Assembly: GCF_021391395.1 (NCBI RefSeq)
Contig: NZ_CP090059.1
Coordinates: forward strand, 3,395,001 to 3,459,000
Source: Sphingomonas cannabina
GTDB lineage: Bacteria; Pseudomonadota; Alphaproteobacteria; Sphingomonadales; Sphingomonadaceae
Reading direction: 5' to 3'
Length of the DNA stretch: 64,000 bases
Shown: positions 19,307 to 28,023 of the stretch, in pieces
How the letters are laid out: each line of letters starts with the position of its first letter
How positions within the stretch are numbered: the first letter of the stretch is position 1
Translations under genes and position numbers: made by a program
The notes under the pieces: model-generated
Seen by the model: only the letters and a program-made list of their open reading frames with translations
Database searches by the model: none
What the model was told of the DNA's origin: nothing

Positions 19307-20641
19307 ATGCGATCCTTGCTGCTCAGCCTGCCCGCGCTCCTCCTTTGCGCGCCGGCGACCGCACAGACTGCTCCGGCGCAGGCACCGGCTGCCGTACCGG
19401 TGCAGGCGGCACCCGAATTCAGGGCGCGGGTGAACGAGCTGGCGGAGATCCTGTCCGGCAAGGGCAATTACGACGCCTATTTCGCTCCGGCCTTCCGCGC
19501 CCAGGTGCCGAAGGAGAAGTTCAATCAGATCGTCGCGCAGCTGCTCGTCGCCAACGGTCCCTATTCCGATCTCCAGCATCTCGAGGCCGCTACGCCCTGG
19601 TCGGGCACGGTCACGGTCGAATATCGCGACGCGCTGGCGACCGCCCGGATCGCGGTCGACCCGAATGCGCCGCACCAGGTCACCGGCCTGCTGATCAACG
19701 GCGTCACCGCGCGCGAGAAGACGCTCGACGAGGTCGCCGCGGCGGTGAAGGGGCTGCATGGCGCATCGGGGCTCGCGCTGGCCAGGCTCGGCGCCGGCGC
19801 GCCGCAGATGCTGGTCGAGCACAACGCCGACCGGCTGTTCGCGATCGGATCCGAGTTCAAGCTGGTGATCCTGGCCGAGCTGATCCGCGCCACCAATGCG
19901 GGCGAGCGCAAGTGGGACGACCTCGTCACCCTCGACGGCGCGCCGCTGCCCGGCGGAGGCTATGCGCAGAAGCCGGCCGGGACGCAGGTCTCGCTGCGCG
20001 AGCTCGCCACGCAGATGATCTCGGTGAGCGACAACAGCGCGACCGACGTCCTGCTGAAGGCGCTGGGCCGCGAGAAGGTGGAGGCGATGATGCCGGTGGT
20101 AGGCATCAAGGACCCGGCGCGCAACCGGCCCTTCCTGGCTACGGCCGAGCTGTTCAAGCTGAAGGGCGTCGGCGGCGGTGCGCTCGCCCGGCGCTATCTG
20201 GCGCTCGACGAGGCTGGCAGGCGCAAGCTGCTCGCAGGCGAGGTTGCCGCCACGCCGCTCAGCGCGGTCGATCCGATGCTGTTCAAGGACGGCAAGCCGG
20301 TGATGATCGATCAGCTCGAATGGTTCGAATCGCCCGCCGACCTGGTGCGCGTGATGGACTGGATCCGGCGCAATACCGAGGCACCGAAAGGTGCCGACGC
20401 GCGGGCGGTGCTCTCGAAGAACGCCGGCATCCCGCCGCTGGCTGCGGGCAAATGGCAATATGTCGGCTACAAGGGTGGTTCGGAGCCCGGCGTGATGGCG
20501 ATGACGCTGCTGCTCCAGGCGCGGAACGGCGACTGGTACGTGCTGACCGGGAGCTGGAACGATCCGGCCCGCGACGTCGAGACCGGCCGCTTCGCCGGAC
20601 TGATCGGCAAGGCGGCGGAACTGGCGGCACCCGCTCCCTAG
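19307..20641 (+). CDS. Secreted class-A beta-lactamase-fold serine hydrolase
   Basis: 444 residues from the ATG at 19307, 7 bases after a GGGGGGAA site; a GTG one codon earlier is possible. A signal peptide (LLLSLPALLLCAPATAQ) is followed by a small N-terminal alpha/beta domain (about 35-130) and a beta-lactamase-like domain. The latter has SEFK (Ser182-x-x-Lys185), SDN (241-243) and a KGG-like third box (YKGGSEPG). The motif order is that of class A enzymes, but the N-terminal domain and altered third box suggest a peptidase or esterase rather than a proven resistance enzyme. Confidence 0.88.
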   Translation: MRSLLLSLPALLLCAPATAQTAPAQAPAAVPVQAAPEFRARVNELAEILSGKGNYDAYFAPAFRAQVPKEKFNQIVAQLLVANGPYSDLQHLEAATPWSGTVTVEYRDALATARIAVDPNAPHQVTGLLINGVTAREKTLDEVAAAVKGLHGASGLALARLGAGAPQMLVEHNADRLFAIGSEFKLVILAELIRATNAGERKWDDLVTLDGAPLPGGGYAQKPAGTQVSLRELATQMISVSDNSATDVLLKALGREKVEAMMPVVGIKDPARNRPFLATAELFKLKGVGGGALARRYLALDEAGRRKLLAGEVAATPLSAVDPMLFKDGKPVMIDQLEWFESPADLVRVMDWIRRNTEAPKGADARAVLSKNAGIPPLAAGKWQYVGYKGGSEPGVMAMTLLLQARNGDWYVLTGSWNDPARDVETGRFAGLIGKAAELAAPAP

Positions 20642-20655
20642 CAGCGCAGCCCGGC

Positions 20656-22143
20656 TCATCGCGTCGCCGGACTGTACCGGATCGCCGCGGTCCCCTTCGC
20701 CCGCACCGGCAGGAACAGCCCCTGCCCGGTGACCCTGATCTCGCCGTTGCTCACATCCGAGACATTGGCCGACAGCAGGAAGTCGCCCTCGCGCCGCCCG
20801 GCGATCGCCTTGCGCGCCGCCGTCAGCACCCGCTGATAATCCGGCGCGAAATCATGCGTCAGCGATTCGCGGATCTCGGCGAGCACGCCGGGATCGAGGA
20901 ACAGCTGGATCAGCATGTCCACCGCCTGCCGGTCGGTCTCTCCCGCGATGCTGAGGTCGCGCACGCGCACCACCTGCGAATTGGGCTCGTTATACGGTAC
21001 GCCCCACAGCCAGACCTCGCCGTGCGTGGTGGTGAGCTCCGGCCGCGACCGCGCCCGCACCTTCGCCTTGACCCCGACCGCCAGCCGCCCGCCTTCGGTC
21101 GCATAGACGGTGACCTTGCCGAACTCGGCCTCGACCGGACCGACGCCCTTCAGCGTGATCCCCCTGGCCGCCCGCTTGACCAATGCGCGGTGCACCACCG
21201 GCTCGAGCTGGGCATAGTCCGCCAGCACCGGCACGAAGAAACGCAGCCCGCGCGGACCGAGCCGCGTCGCCGGCGGCGGCAGCGGGGTCGGCGCGGGATC
21301 GGGCGGGCGGCCGCCGACGAAGGTCTCGGTCAGCGCCTCGGCCTGGAGCGTCATCTCCAGCCGGCGGCCGGCGACGCGATAGCCGCCGAAGCCCAGCCGC
21401 TTCGGTGTCACCCGCATCCAGGCGGGCGGCTTCTCGCGGTTGAGCTCGATCGCGGTGAACGCCTGCCGCCACAGCTGCTCGATCCGTGCGCGGGCGTGGA
21501 GCTTCGCCAGCTCCTGCGGCAGGCTGCGCTCGAGGCCGGCGATCACGCCCTTGAGCTTGGCGTCGGCCTTTTCGGCGAACTTGATGCGCTGGCCGAGGAA
21601 GTCGATGCCCGGCGGCTCGGTCCAGTCATAGGCGATGTCGACCTTGGCGGTGGGCTGCCACGCGCGATCGACGGCGAGCCGCACCGTCGCGCGCACCTCG
21701 GCGGCGCCGGTCGCGGTCTCGCCCTTGAGGACGCCGCCGACGTTGCGCGCGGCGATCACCGCCGAGACCGGCAACGTCGCGATCAGCGACTGGCCCTTGC
21801 CGCTCAGCCGGATGCGTCCGCGCGTCACCTGCCCGACGATGCGGCAGCCGATGTCGGGCGTCACCTTGGCGCGGACGCCCAGCACCTTGACCCGCTTGGC
21901 GGCGACGCATTTCGGCTGGAACCTGTCGATCTGCCAGAGTTGGCGAGGAACGCGCGCGTTGAGGCCCGCTTCCAGCGCGGCGAGGTCGATCGTCAGCGGC
22001 ACCACGATCGTCGAGGTCTCGCTCGGCAGGTCGGCCGGCGCCTCGACCTTGGGCGGTGCCGGGTTGCCGCCCTGCCGGCGCTCGCGCTCGCATCCGCCGA
22101 GCAGCGTCGCCGCGATCGCCGCCGCAATCCACCCTCTCCGCAT
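20656..22143 (-). CDS. DUF4403 family lipoprotein
   Basis: 495 residues with a lipoprotein signal (AAAIAATLLGGC, Cys about 18). The mature part is a long repetitive beta protein typical of DUF4403: STIVVPLTIDLAALEAGLNARVP near the start, then paired halves around VRATVRLAVDRAWQPTAKVD and GLRFFVPVLADYAQLEPVVHRAL. The family is predicted to form tubular lipid-binding envelope proteins, but no function has been shown that I can assert here. Convergent with the serine hydrolase, 14 bases between stops. Confidence 0.85.
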   Translation of the reverse strand: MRRGWIAAAIAATLLGGCERERRQGGNPAPPKVEAPADLPSETSTIVVPLTIDLAALEAGLNARVPRQLWQIDRFQPKCVAAKRVKVLGVRAKVTPDIGCRIVGQVTRGRIRLSGKGQSLIATLPVSAVIAARNVGGVLKGETATGAAEVRATVRLAVDRAWQPTAKVDIAYDWTEPPGIDFLGQRIKFAEKADAKLKGVIAGLERSLPQELAKLHARARIEQLWRQAFTAIELNREKPPAWMRVTPKRLGFGGYRVAGRRLEMTLQAEALTETFVGGRPPDPAPTPLPPPATRLGPRGLRFFVPVLADYAQLEPVVHRALVKRAARGITLKGVGPVEAEFGKVTVYATEGGRLAVGVKAKVRARSRPELTTTHGEVWLWGVPYNEPNSQVVRVRDLSIAGETDRQAVDMLIQLFLDPGVLAEIRESLTHDFAPDYQRVLTAARKAIAGRREGDFLLSANVSDVSNGEIRVTGQGLFLPVRAKGTAAIRYSPATR

Positions 22144-22266
22144 CGGCGTTTCCCCTCGCCAGCAGCTACGGCACCCAGGATCAGCCGCCTCGCACGGCCG
22201 GCCGAGGGGAAGTCAAGCAAAGCAAATCCTATTAGGGAAGCGATTTTGTCGGGGCTTGCTCCCACA

Positions 22267-22389
22267 CGTCATGCCGGACTTGTTCCGGCACCCACTCCTC
22301 CGCGAGGACGGGCGTCGAGATTCCGGCTGGAGCCTCGAAACCTGCGCTCGGCTGCCCCGTGGACCCCGGAACAAGTCCGGGGTGACGAT
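22267..22389. repeat. Family E palindromic repeat, copy 2
   Basis: CGTCATGCCGGACTTGTTCC and GGAACAAGTCCGGGGTGACG arms with about 75 bases between them. It lies between the DUF4403 gene start and the AIM24-like gene stop. Confidence 0.88.
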
Positions 22390-22402
22390 GGGAGGGCAGA
22401 TG

Positions 22403-23236
22403 CTAGTCGTTCCCGCCAATGAAGTCGCCGAGGCCGCCCAGGATCGACCCTTCACCGCGATTCTGCCCGCCGCGCGATCCTGCCGCCGCCAGCATCCGGC
22501 CGGCGAGGCGCGAGAAGGGCAGCGACTGCACCCACACCTTGCCGGGACCCCGCAGCCGGGCGAAGAACAGCCCCTCGCCGCCGAAGAACACGCTGCGCAC
22601 GCCGCCCGCGGTCACCAGGTCGAAGTCGACGCTCGGCGTATAGGCGGCGAGGCAGCCGGTATCGACGTGCAGCTCCTGCCCCGGCGCCAGTTCGCGCTCG
22701 ACGATGGTGCCGCCCATCTGCACGAACACCCAGCCGTCGCCGTCCAGCCGCTGCATGATGAAACCCTCGCCGCCGAACAGGCCGGTCATCACCCGGCGCT
22801 GAAAGGCGACGCCGATCGTCACCCCCTTGGCCGCGGCGAGGAAGCTGTCCTTCTGGCAAATGAGCGTGCCGCCGACGTCGCTGAGCTTCAGCGGCATGAT
22901 CGCGCCGGGCACGGGCGAGGCGAAGGCGACGCGCGCCTTGCCGGAGCCATTGTGGGTGAAGACGGTGGTGAACAGGCTCTCGCCGGTCACCAGCCGCTTG
23001 CCGGCGCCGAGCAGCTTGCCCATGAAGCCGCCATCCTGGCCGCTGCCGTCGCCGAACACCGTGGTCATGCCGACCGCGGCGTCCTTCCACACCAGCGCGC
23101 CCGCCTCGGCGACCGCGCTCTCGCCGGGATCGAGCTCGATCTCCAGGAATTGCAGCTCCTGGCCCTTGATCTCGAAATCGATGTCGTCGGCGACGCCGCT
23201 GCTGCGCATGTGCGACCACGGGCTCGACTGAGGCAT
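22403..23236 (-). CDS. TIGR00266/AIM24 family protein
   Basis: 277 residues, a single beta-rich domain made of repeated strands: DIDFEIKGQELQFLEIELDPGESAVAEAGALVW at the start, TTVFTHNGSGKARVAFASPVPG in the middle and LFGGEGFIMQRLDGDGWVFVQ later. The C-terminus is Gly-rich (RGGQNRGEGSILGGLGDFIGG). Proteins of this type occur across bacteria and as mitochondrial AIM24; their biochemical role is unclear. ATG 23236 follows a TGAATC leader without a strong ribosome site; an in-frame ATG 9 codons in (MRSSG) is an alternative. Confidence 0.88.
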   Translation of the reverse strand: MPQSSPWSHMRSSGVADDIDFEIKGQELQFLEIELDPGESAVAEAGALVWKDAAVGMTTVFGDGSGQDGGFMGKLLGAGKRLVTGESLFTTVFTHNGSGKARVAFASPVPGAIMPLKLSDVGGTLICQKDSFLAAAKGVTIGVAFQRRVMTGLFGGEGFIMQRLDGDGWVFVQMGGTIVERELAPGQELHVDTGCLAAYTPSVDFDLVTAGGVRSVFFGGEGLFFARLRGPGKVWVQSLPFSRLAGRMLAAAGSRGGQNRGEGSILGGLGDFIGGND

Positions 23237-23330
23237 GATTCACTCTCCGCTTGAGGATTCGGCGGCGCTATAGCGGGGGCCGCGGCCGGCACCCAGAGGT
23301 CCGGCGAGTCACGGCAACCGCAGGGCCGAG

Positions 23331-23634
23331 GTTGACCAAAAAAGTTGACTAAATTGACTCGCGGGACATGTGCGCGAGCCAATACGGCCCCGTCGCGAGA
23401 GGGGGATGACTAAAACGCGGCGCCGACGCGACACCGGGGTCACACATGCGCGACACCGAAGCGACAGATACGCGACACGTGCGCGACGCTGACGCGACAC
23501 ACGAGCACCGCCGGCGCGACACATATGCGGCACCGGCGCGACAAGGGGAAATCGACAGGGTCAAAGAGCGGGCCGATGCCTACGCAGATCGGGGATCGGG
23601 CGATCCGAGCAAACGAAATCCTACATTGCAAGGG
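23331..23634 (+). repeat. Family F composite element, copy 2
   Basis: Box 1 (AAAGTTGACTAAATTGACTC) at 23341-23360, an interior of many degenerate CGACAC units (23412-23545), box 2 (ATCGACAGGGTCAAAGAG) near 23551, and box 3 (CGAAATCCTACATTGCAAGG) at 23615-23634. The frame from ATG 23446 stays open to box 3 and encodes a peptide resembling that of copy 1. With family C copy 2 it fills the roughly 600-base gap 23237-23841. Confidence 0.82.
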
Positions 23635-23698
23635 CGCAAGATCGTCGGCGTCAGGTGCCTAGACTCGGGTTCGATCAGGCTCGCACTCTCGACCCTTC

Positions 23699-23804
23699 TT
23701 AGGCCCCTCCCCTTCAGGGGAGGGGTTGGGGGTGGGGCCTATCCACGGGCAACCCGCTTGCGGCACTGCCCCACCCCAACCCCTCCCCTGAAGGGGAGGG
23801 GCTT
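23699..23804. repeat. Family C palindromic repeat, copy 2
   Basis: GGCCCCTCCCCTTCAGGGGA and complement enclosing GGTTGGGGGTGGGGCC / GCCCCACCCCAACC boxes, between the family F element and the small membrane-protein gene. Confidence 0.9.
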
Positions 23805-23841
23805 GCACACCTCAACGATTCAATCTGGTCGAGCCCAAAGC

Positions 23842-24102
23842 CTAAAGCCTGCGCATCCGTTGCATGTGATAGCGGACGCGCCGCCATGTGCCGATCAGCA
23901 TCAGGCCGAGCGCGGTGACGATCAGCGCGAGCGGCACCACCTCCGGCAGCGACGGCAGCACGCTGCCGCGCAGGATCGCCGCGAGCACGCCGAGCAGCGC
24001 GAGCGCAATGCCCGACAGGCGGGTGCCACGCGCCACCATCCGAAGCTCATGACGATAGCGCGCGAGCTCGGCCGGGTCGCCGAGGTCGGGCCGCTCGCTC
24101 AC
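23842..24102 (-). CDS. Small two-helix membrane protein
   Basis: 86 residues from a GTG at 24102 that overlaps the LysR stop (GTGA), which decides the start. A cytoplasmic-looking basic N-terminus (RYRHELRMVARGTR) is followed by two hydrophobic helices (about 28-42 and 52-68) and a very basic C-terminus (WRRVRYHMQRMRRL). It is the last gene of the probable metZ-apaG-lysR operon. Function unknown. Confidence 0.72.
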   Translation of the reverse strand: MSERPDLGDPAELARYRHELRMVARGTRLSGIALALLGVLAAILRGSVLPSLPEVVPLALIVTALGLMLIGTWRRVRYHMQRMRRL

Positions 24103-24887
24103 GACGCCAGCGCTTCGACCAGCGCCTTGACCTTCTTCTGCCGCCACTGCGGGAGCGGCGCCATCAGCCAATAGCCGCGCGGGACCATCCTCGGCTCGCC
24201 GACCATCACCACGCGTCCCGCCGCCAGGTCGGCGCGGGCGAGCAGCTCGGGCACGCAGGCCCGGCCCAGCCCCGCCGCCGCCGCGTCGAGCGCGAGTCCG
24301 GCGTCGGCGACCCGCACCGGCGAGGTCGCGTCCTCGCCCATGCAGCCGGGCCAGGCGATCGCGACGTCGGCGCCGCCCGAAGGCGCGGTCACCGTCACCA
24401 TGCCGTCCGATTCGAGCGCCTCGCCCTCATGCTCGCCCGGTCCCTCGCCCCAGCGGATCGCGAGGTCGAGATTGGCCTGGGCGAAGTCGACCTCCTCGTC
24501 GGCGACGATCGCGAAGCGCAGCTCCGGGTCGGCGGCGGCGATCTCGGTCAGCCGGGCCATCAGCCACTTGGCGGTGAGGTCGCGCGGCGCGGCGATGGTC
24601 AGCGACTTGGACGACTGGCCCGCCTGCATCGCGCGCACCGCCTCCTCGAACTGAAGAAAGCCCTCGCGCAGCGCCGGCAGGCCCGCCTCGCCTTCCGGCG
24701 TCAGCTCCAGCCCCTTGGTGGTGCGGCGGAACAGCACGGTGCCGAGCGTATCCTCGAGCGCGCGGATCTGCTGGCCGACCGCGGCCGGGGTCACCGCCAG
24801 CTCGTCGGCCGCGCGGGTGAAGGACAGGTGCCGCGCGGCGGCGTCGAGGACGCGCAGGCCGTTGAGGGGGAGATGGGTGCGTTTCAT
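24099..24887 (-). CDS. LysR-family transcriptional regulator (short, GcvA-like)
   Basis: 262 residues, about 35-40 fewer than usual. The N-terminal winged HTH is complete (LNGLRVLDAAARHLSFTRAADELAVTPAAVGQQIRALEDTLG, about 8-50). The effector domain keeps LTIAAPRDLTAKWLMARL and the C-terminal LARADLAAGRVVMVGEP, but the middle segment normally carrying the PVCSP...W..W region is condensed to about 40 residues. It overlaps apaG by 4 bases. Target genes cannot be told; its place downstream of metZ and apaG suggests co-transcription rather than the usual divergent arrangement. Confidence 0.88.
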   Translation of the reverse strand: MKRTHLPLNGLRVLDAAARHLSFTRAADELAVTPAAVGQQIRALEDTLGTVLFRRTTKGLELTPEGEAGLPALREGFLQFEEAVRAMQAGQSSKSLTIAAPRDLTAKWLMARLTEIAAADPELRFAIVADEEVDFAQANLDLAIRWGEGPGEHEGEALESDGMVTVTAPSGGADVAIAWPGCMGEDATSPVRVADAGLALDAAAAGLGRACVPELLARADLAAGRVVMVGEPRMVPRGYWLMAPLPQWRQKKVKALVEALAS

Positions 24888-25282
24888 ACCCCCACCGCCG
24901 GCGCCAGCAGCGCGAACTTGGGGATGGCGACGTCGAAGCCTTCGCCGTCCTCGTCGATCATGTGATAGCTGCCCTGCATCGATCCGGTCGGCGTCGACAG
25001 CGGGCAGCCCGAGACATAGTCGTAGCTTCCCCCCGGCGCGATCACCGGCTGTTCGCCGACCACGCCCTCGCCCTCGACCGAATGGCGCGCGCCGCGGCCG
25101 TCGGTGATGATCCAGTGGCGGGTGAGGAGCTGCACCGTCCGGTCCGACGCGTTCTCGATGCGGATGTGATAGGCCCAGAACCAGCGTCCGCGCGCGGGCT
25201 CCGACTGTTCGGCTAGATAGCTCACCTGCACGCGCACCGCGATCCCGCGGGTCTCGGCGGCGTGGGCGAACAGCGCCTCCAT
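24884..25282 (-). CDS. apaG: ApaG protein
   Basis: 132 residues with the full ApaG fibronectin-like fold: VRVQVSYLAEQS, FWAYHIRIENASDRTVQLLTRHWIITD, GEGVVGEQPVIAPG, and SYDYVSGCPLSTPTGSMQGSY. The family is linked by genetics to Co2+ resistance and Mg2+ efflux and may bind pyrophosphate; the mechanism is not established. It overlaps metZ by one base (TGATG) and lysR by four, so all are likely translated from one message. Confidence 0.95.
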   Translation of the reverse strand: MEALFAHAAETRGIAVRVQVSYLAEQSEPARGRWFWAYHIRIENASDRTVQLLTRHWIITDGRGARHSVEGEGVVGEQPVIAPGGSYDYVSGCPLSTPTGSMQGSYHMIDEDGEGFDVAIPKFALLAPAVGV

Positions 25283-26487
25283 CAGAGCCCCACGGCCCTC
25301 AACGCCTGGTCGAGATCGTCGATCAGGTCCTGCGGGTCTTCCAGCCCGACGTTCATGCGCAGCATCCCTTCGTTCACCCCCATCTCGATCCGCTTCGCCT
25401 CCTCGACGCCCGAATGGGTGGTGGAGGACGGATGCGTCATCAGCGAGCGCGAATCGCCGATATTGTTCGAGATGTCGACGAGCCGCAGCGCGTCGAGCAG
25501 GCCGTGCGCCTGGCTCCGCCCCTCGACCTCAAAGGCGAAGATCGATCCGGCCGCCTCCATCTGGCTCATCGCCAGATTGTGCTGCGGGTGGCTGGGAAGG
25601 CCCGGGTGGAGGAGCCTGGGCACGCGGTCTTCCAGGAATTTGCCGACCTTCAGCGCATTGTCGCTCTGGCGGCGGATGCGCAGGTCGAGCGTCTCCAGCC
25701 CCTTCAGCACCACCCAGGCGTTGAACGCGCTCAGCGTCGGTCCGGTGTTGCGGGTGAAGGGAAGCAGGGTGTTGGTGATGAAGTCCTCGGTGCCGCACAC
25801 CGCGCCGGCGAGCACGCGGCCCTGGCCGTCCATCGCCTTGGTCGCCGAATGGGCGACCACGTCGGCGCCGAACTCGACGGGGCGCTGCAGGACCGGGCTG
25901 GCGAAGGCGTTGTCGACGACCGTGACGATGCCGCGCTCCCTGGCGAGCGCGCACACCGCCCTCAGGTCGACGATGTCCATCGTCGGGTTGGCGGGGGTCT
26001 CGAAGAACCAGACCTTGGTATTGCCCTTGGACGCGTCGACGAATGCCTGAGGGTCTCGCGCGTCGACCACCGTCGTCTCGATCCCGAAGCGCGGCAGCAG
26101 CGTGTCGGTCAGCCAGCGGCAGGAGCCGAACGCCGCGCGCCCGCCGACCAGATGGTCGCCCGCCGAGAGCTGGCAGAGCAGCGCCGCGGTCATCGCCGCC
26201 ATGCCGCTCGCCATGGTGCGGCACGCCTCGGTCTTCTCGAGCAGGGCGATGCGGTGCTCGAGCATCTCGACGGTCGGGTTCTGCAGCCGCGAATAGGTCA
26301 TGCCGACCTGGTCGCCGGCGAAGCGCGCGGCGGCGTCGCCTGCGCAGTCATAGGCATAGCCGGAGGTGAGGAAGATCGCCTCGCTCGTCTCGCCCCATTC
26401 CGAGCGCGCGGTGCCGCCGCGCACGGCCTGGGTGGCGGGACGCCAGTTGCGGGTGATCGATGTGTCCTGTCCGGTACGGCGCTTCAT
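25282..26487 (-). CDS. metZ: O-succinylhomoserine sulfhydrylase
   Basis: 401 residues, PLP-dependent, of the Cys/Met metabolism gamma family. It would make homocysteine from O-succinylhomoserine and sulfide, the direct route to methionine. Visible are YSRLQNPTV, GMAAMTA, the VDNAFASP segment with the cofactor-binding Asp, and the Schiff-base lysine in AHSATKAMDGQG (K217). GDSRSLMTHPSSTTHS is the substrate-end signature. It heads a run of overlapping genes and is preceded by a GC-rich leader able to form a pseudoknot. Confidence 0.93.
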   Translation of the reverse strand: MKRRTGQDTSITRNWRPATQAVRGGTARSEWGETSEAIFLTSGYAYDCAGDAAARFAGDQVGMTYSRLQNPTVEMLEHRIALLEKTEACRTMASGMAAMTAALLCQLSAGDHLVGGRAAFGSCRWLTDTLLPRFGIETTVVDARDPQAFVDASKGNTKVWFFETPANPTMDIVDLRAVCALARERGIVTVVDNAFASPVLQRPVEFGADVVAHSATKAMDGQGRVLAGAVCGTEDFITNTLLPFTRNTGPTLSAFNAWVVLKGLETLDLRIRRQSDNALKVGKFLEDRVPRLLHPGLPSHPQHNLAMSQMEAAGSIFAFEVEGRSQAHGLLDALRLVDISNNIGDSRSLMTHPSSTTHSGVEEAKRIEMGVNEGMLRMNVGLEDPQDLIDDLDQALRAVGL

Positions 26488-26490
26488 GAC

Positions 26491-26555
26491 TGACGCTTTG
26501 GCGGAGGGGACCCCGTGGGGTCAACCTCCCCCAGGCGTCATGCCGTAACCCGCCA
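26491..26555 (-). promoter_or_regulatory. Predicted H-type pseudoknot in the metZ leader (possible SAM-sensing RNA)
   Basis: On the minus strand TGGCGG (26555-26550) can pair with CCGCCA (26504-26499), closing a hairpin GACCCC/GGGGTC. TGACGC (26540-26535) inside the loop can pair with GCGTCA (26496-26491) just past the closing stem. The last strand ends 3 bases before the metZ ATG, and no ribosome site is visible. Alphaproteobacterial methionine genes often carry compact pseudoknot SAM riboswitches; I cannot match the conserved SAM-II bases here. Confidence 0.4.
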
Positions 26556-26570
26556 CTTAATCTATATCTC

Positions 26571-26674
26571 AAGCCCCTCCCCTTCAGGGGAGGGGTTGGG
26601 GGTGGGGCGGTGCGGCAGGCTATAGTGCTTGAGGCCAGGCCCCACCCCAACCCCTCCCCTGAAGGGGAGGGGCT
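26571..26674. repeat. Family C palindromic repeat, copy 3
   Basis: AGCCCCTCCCCTTCAGGGGA and complement, in the divergent gap between metZ and the mannosyltransferase gene. Confidence 0.9.
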
Positions 26675-26781
26675 CGCCGGATGTCGATCTGACTTAGATC
26701 AGGGGAGTCTTGTTCCAGCCTCCGTCGGACGGCAAATACGGCGGCAAGGGGCCTGGCACCCGGCATGACGGAGAAAAGCCC

Positions 26782-28011
26782 ATGACCGCCCGCCGCCCGT
26801 GGCTCGTTGCCCTCCTCATCGGCCTCGCCGCGCAGATCCTGTTCAGCGTCAACGTCGCCCGGCCGCACAAGCTGATGTTCGACGAGGTCCATTACGTCCC
26901 CGCCGCCCGCGCGATCCTCACGCTCGACCGGCCGATGAACACCGAGCATCCGCTGCTCGGCAAGGAGATCATCGCCGCCGGCATCGCCGTCTTCGGCGAC
27001 GATTCGCTCGGCTGGCGCGCCTTCTCGACGCTCGCCGGCACCGCGACCGTGCTGGGGGTGTTCGCGATCCTGGTCCTGCTGTTCGGCAGCGTCCGCACCG
27101 CGAGCTATGGCGCCTTGTTCACCGCGCTCAACTTCACCGTGTTCATCCAGGCGCGGATCGCGATGCTCGACGGCTTCATGGCGGCGTTCGTCGTGCTCGG
27201 CATCGCCAGCCTGCTGTGGGCGATGCGTGCGCCGCCGGACAAGGTCCTGCGGCGCTGGCTGCTCGGGGCGGCGCTGCTGGGGCTCGCCACCGCGACCAAA
27301 TGGGCGGCGGCGCCTTATGTCGCCTTTGCGATGGTTGCTTTCCTCTGGGTGCGCAGCATCCGGCCGCGGGCCTGGCCGGGACTCGGCAGGACCAGGGCGA
27401 TCCTGTCGCTCGGGATCGTCAGCGTCGCCGTCTATTTCGTCACCTTCCTGCCCGCGCTCTTCTACGCGCACGATGCGCTGACGCCGGCCGGCATCATCCC
27501 CTTCCAGTGGCGGATGTACGAGAGCCAGACGCAGATCCTCTCCCCCCATCCCTATCAGTCGAGCTGGTGGAGCTGGCCGCTGATGTTCCGGCCGATCTGG
27601 TATCTCTACGAGCCGGTCGACGGCGCGGTGCGCGGGGTGCTGCTGATCGGCAATCCGGTGATCATGTGGGGCGGGCTGGTCGCGGTGCTGCTGCTCGCCT
27701 GGCGGTGGTGGAAGGGGTCGGCGGAGGCGGGCGCGGTCGCGCTGCTATGGGCGGCGTCGCTCGCGATCTGGGCGATCATCCCGAAGAGCCTCGGCTTCTA
27801 CTATTACTACCACCTCTCCGGCATCTTCATCTGCATCGCGCTCGCCGCCGCCTGCCACATGTACGGCCGCGGATCGCGCAGCTGGTGGACGGCCGCGACC
27901 GCCGTCGCCGCGGTGGCGGCGTTCGTGCATTTCTACCCGATCATCGCCGCCGGCGCGCTGCCCGACGACCAGGGGTTCAACCGCTGGATGTGGCTCGACA
28001 GCTGGCGGTAG
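26782..28011 (+). CDS. Dolichyl-phosphate-mannose--protein mannosyltransferase (PMT)-like membrane glycosyltransferase
   Basis: 409 residues from the ATG at 26782 (GGAG 8 bases upstream; an upstream TTG is less likely). About ten hydrophobic helices. The first loop has FDEVHYVPAARAI, the Asp-Glu pair conserved in GT39/PMT enzymes, and LNTEHPLLGK-like MNTEHPLLGKEI follows. PMT-type enzymes move a sugar from a lipid phosphate donor to protein or glycan on the outer face of the membrane. Acceptor and sugar are unknown here. It is not next to other glycosylation genes. Confidence 0.87.
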   Translation: MTARRPWLVALLIGLAAQILFSVNVARPHKLMFDEVHYVPAARAILTLDRPMNTEHPLLGKEIIAAGIAVFGDDSLGWRAFSTLAGTATVLGVFAILVLLFGSVRTASYGALFTALNFTVFIQARIAMLDGFMAAFVVLGIASLLWAMRAPPDKVLRRWLLGAALLGLATATKWAAAPYVAFAMVAFLWVRSIRPRAWPGLGRTRAILSLGIVSVAVYFVTFLPALFYAHDALTPAGIIPFQWRMYESQTQILSPHPYQSSWWSWPLMFRPIWYLYEPVDGAVRGVLLIGNPVIMWGGLVAVLLLAWRWWKGSAEAGAVALLWAASLAIWAIIPKSLGFYYYYHLSGIFICIALAAACHMYGRGSRSWWTAATAVAAVAAFVHFYPIIAAGALPDDQGFNRWMWLDSWR

Positions 28012-28023
28012 GACGGATCGGTC

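Noticed and set aside
19304..20641. Clinically relevant beta-lactamase
   Set aside because: The Ser-x-x-Lys and SDN boxes are present, but the extra N-terminal domain and weak third box do not support a resistance call.
23410..23545. GCGACAC-rich stretch read as a CRISPR-like or coding repeat
   Set aside because: Units are degenerate and unevenly spaced, not repeat-spacer; coding value is uncertain, so it is listed only as the interior of family F.
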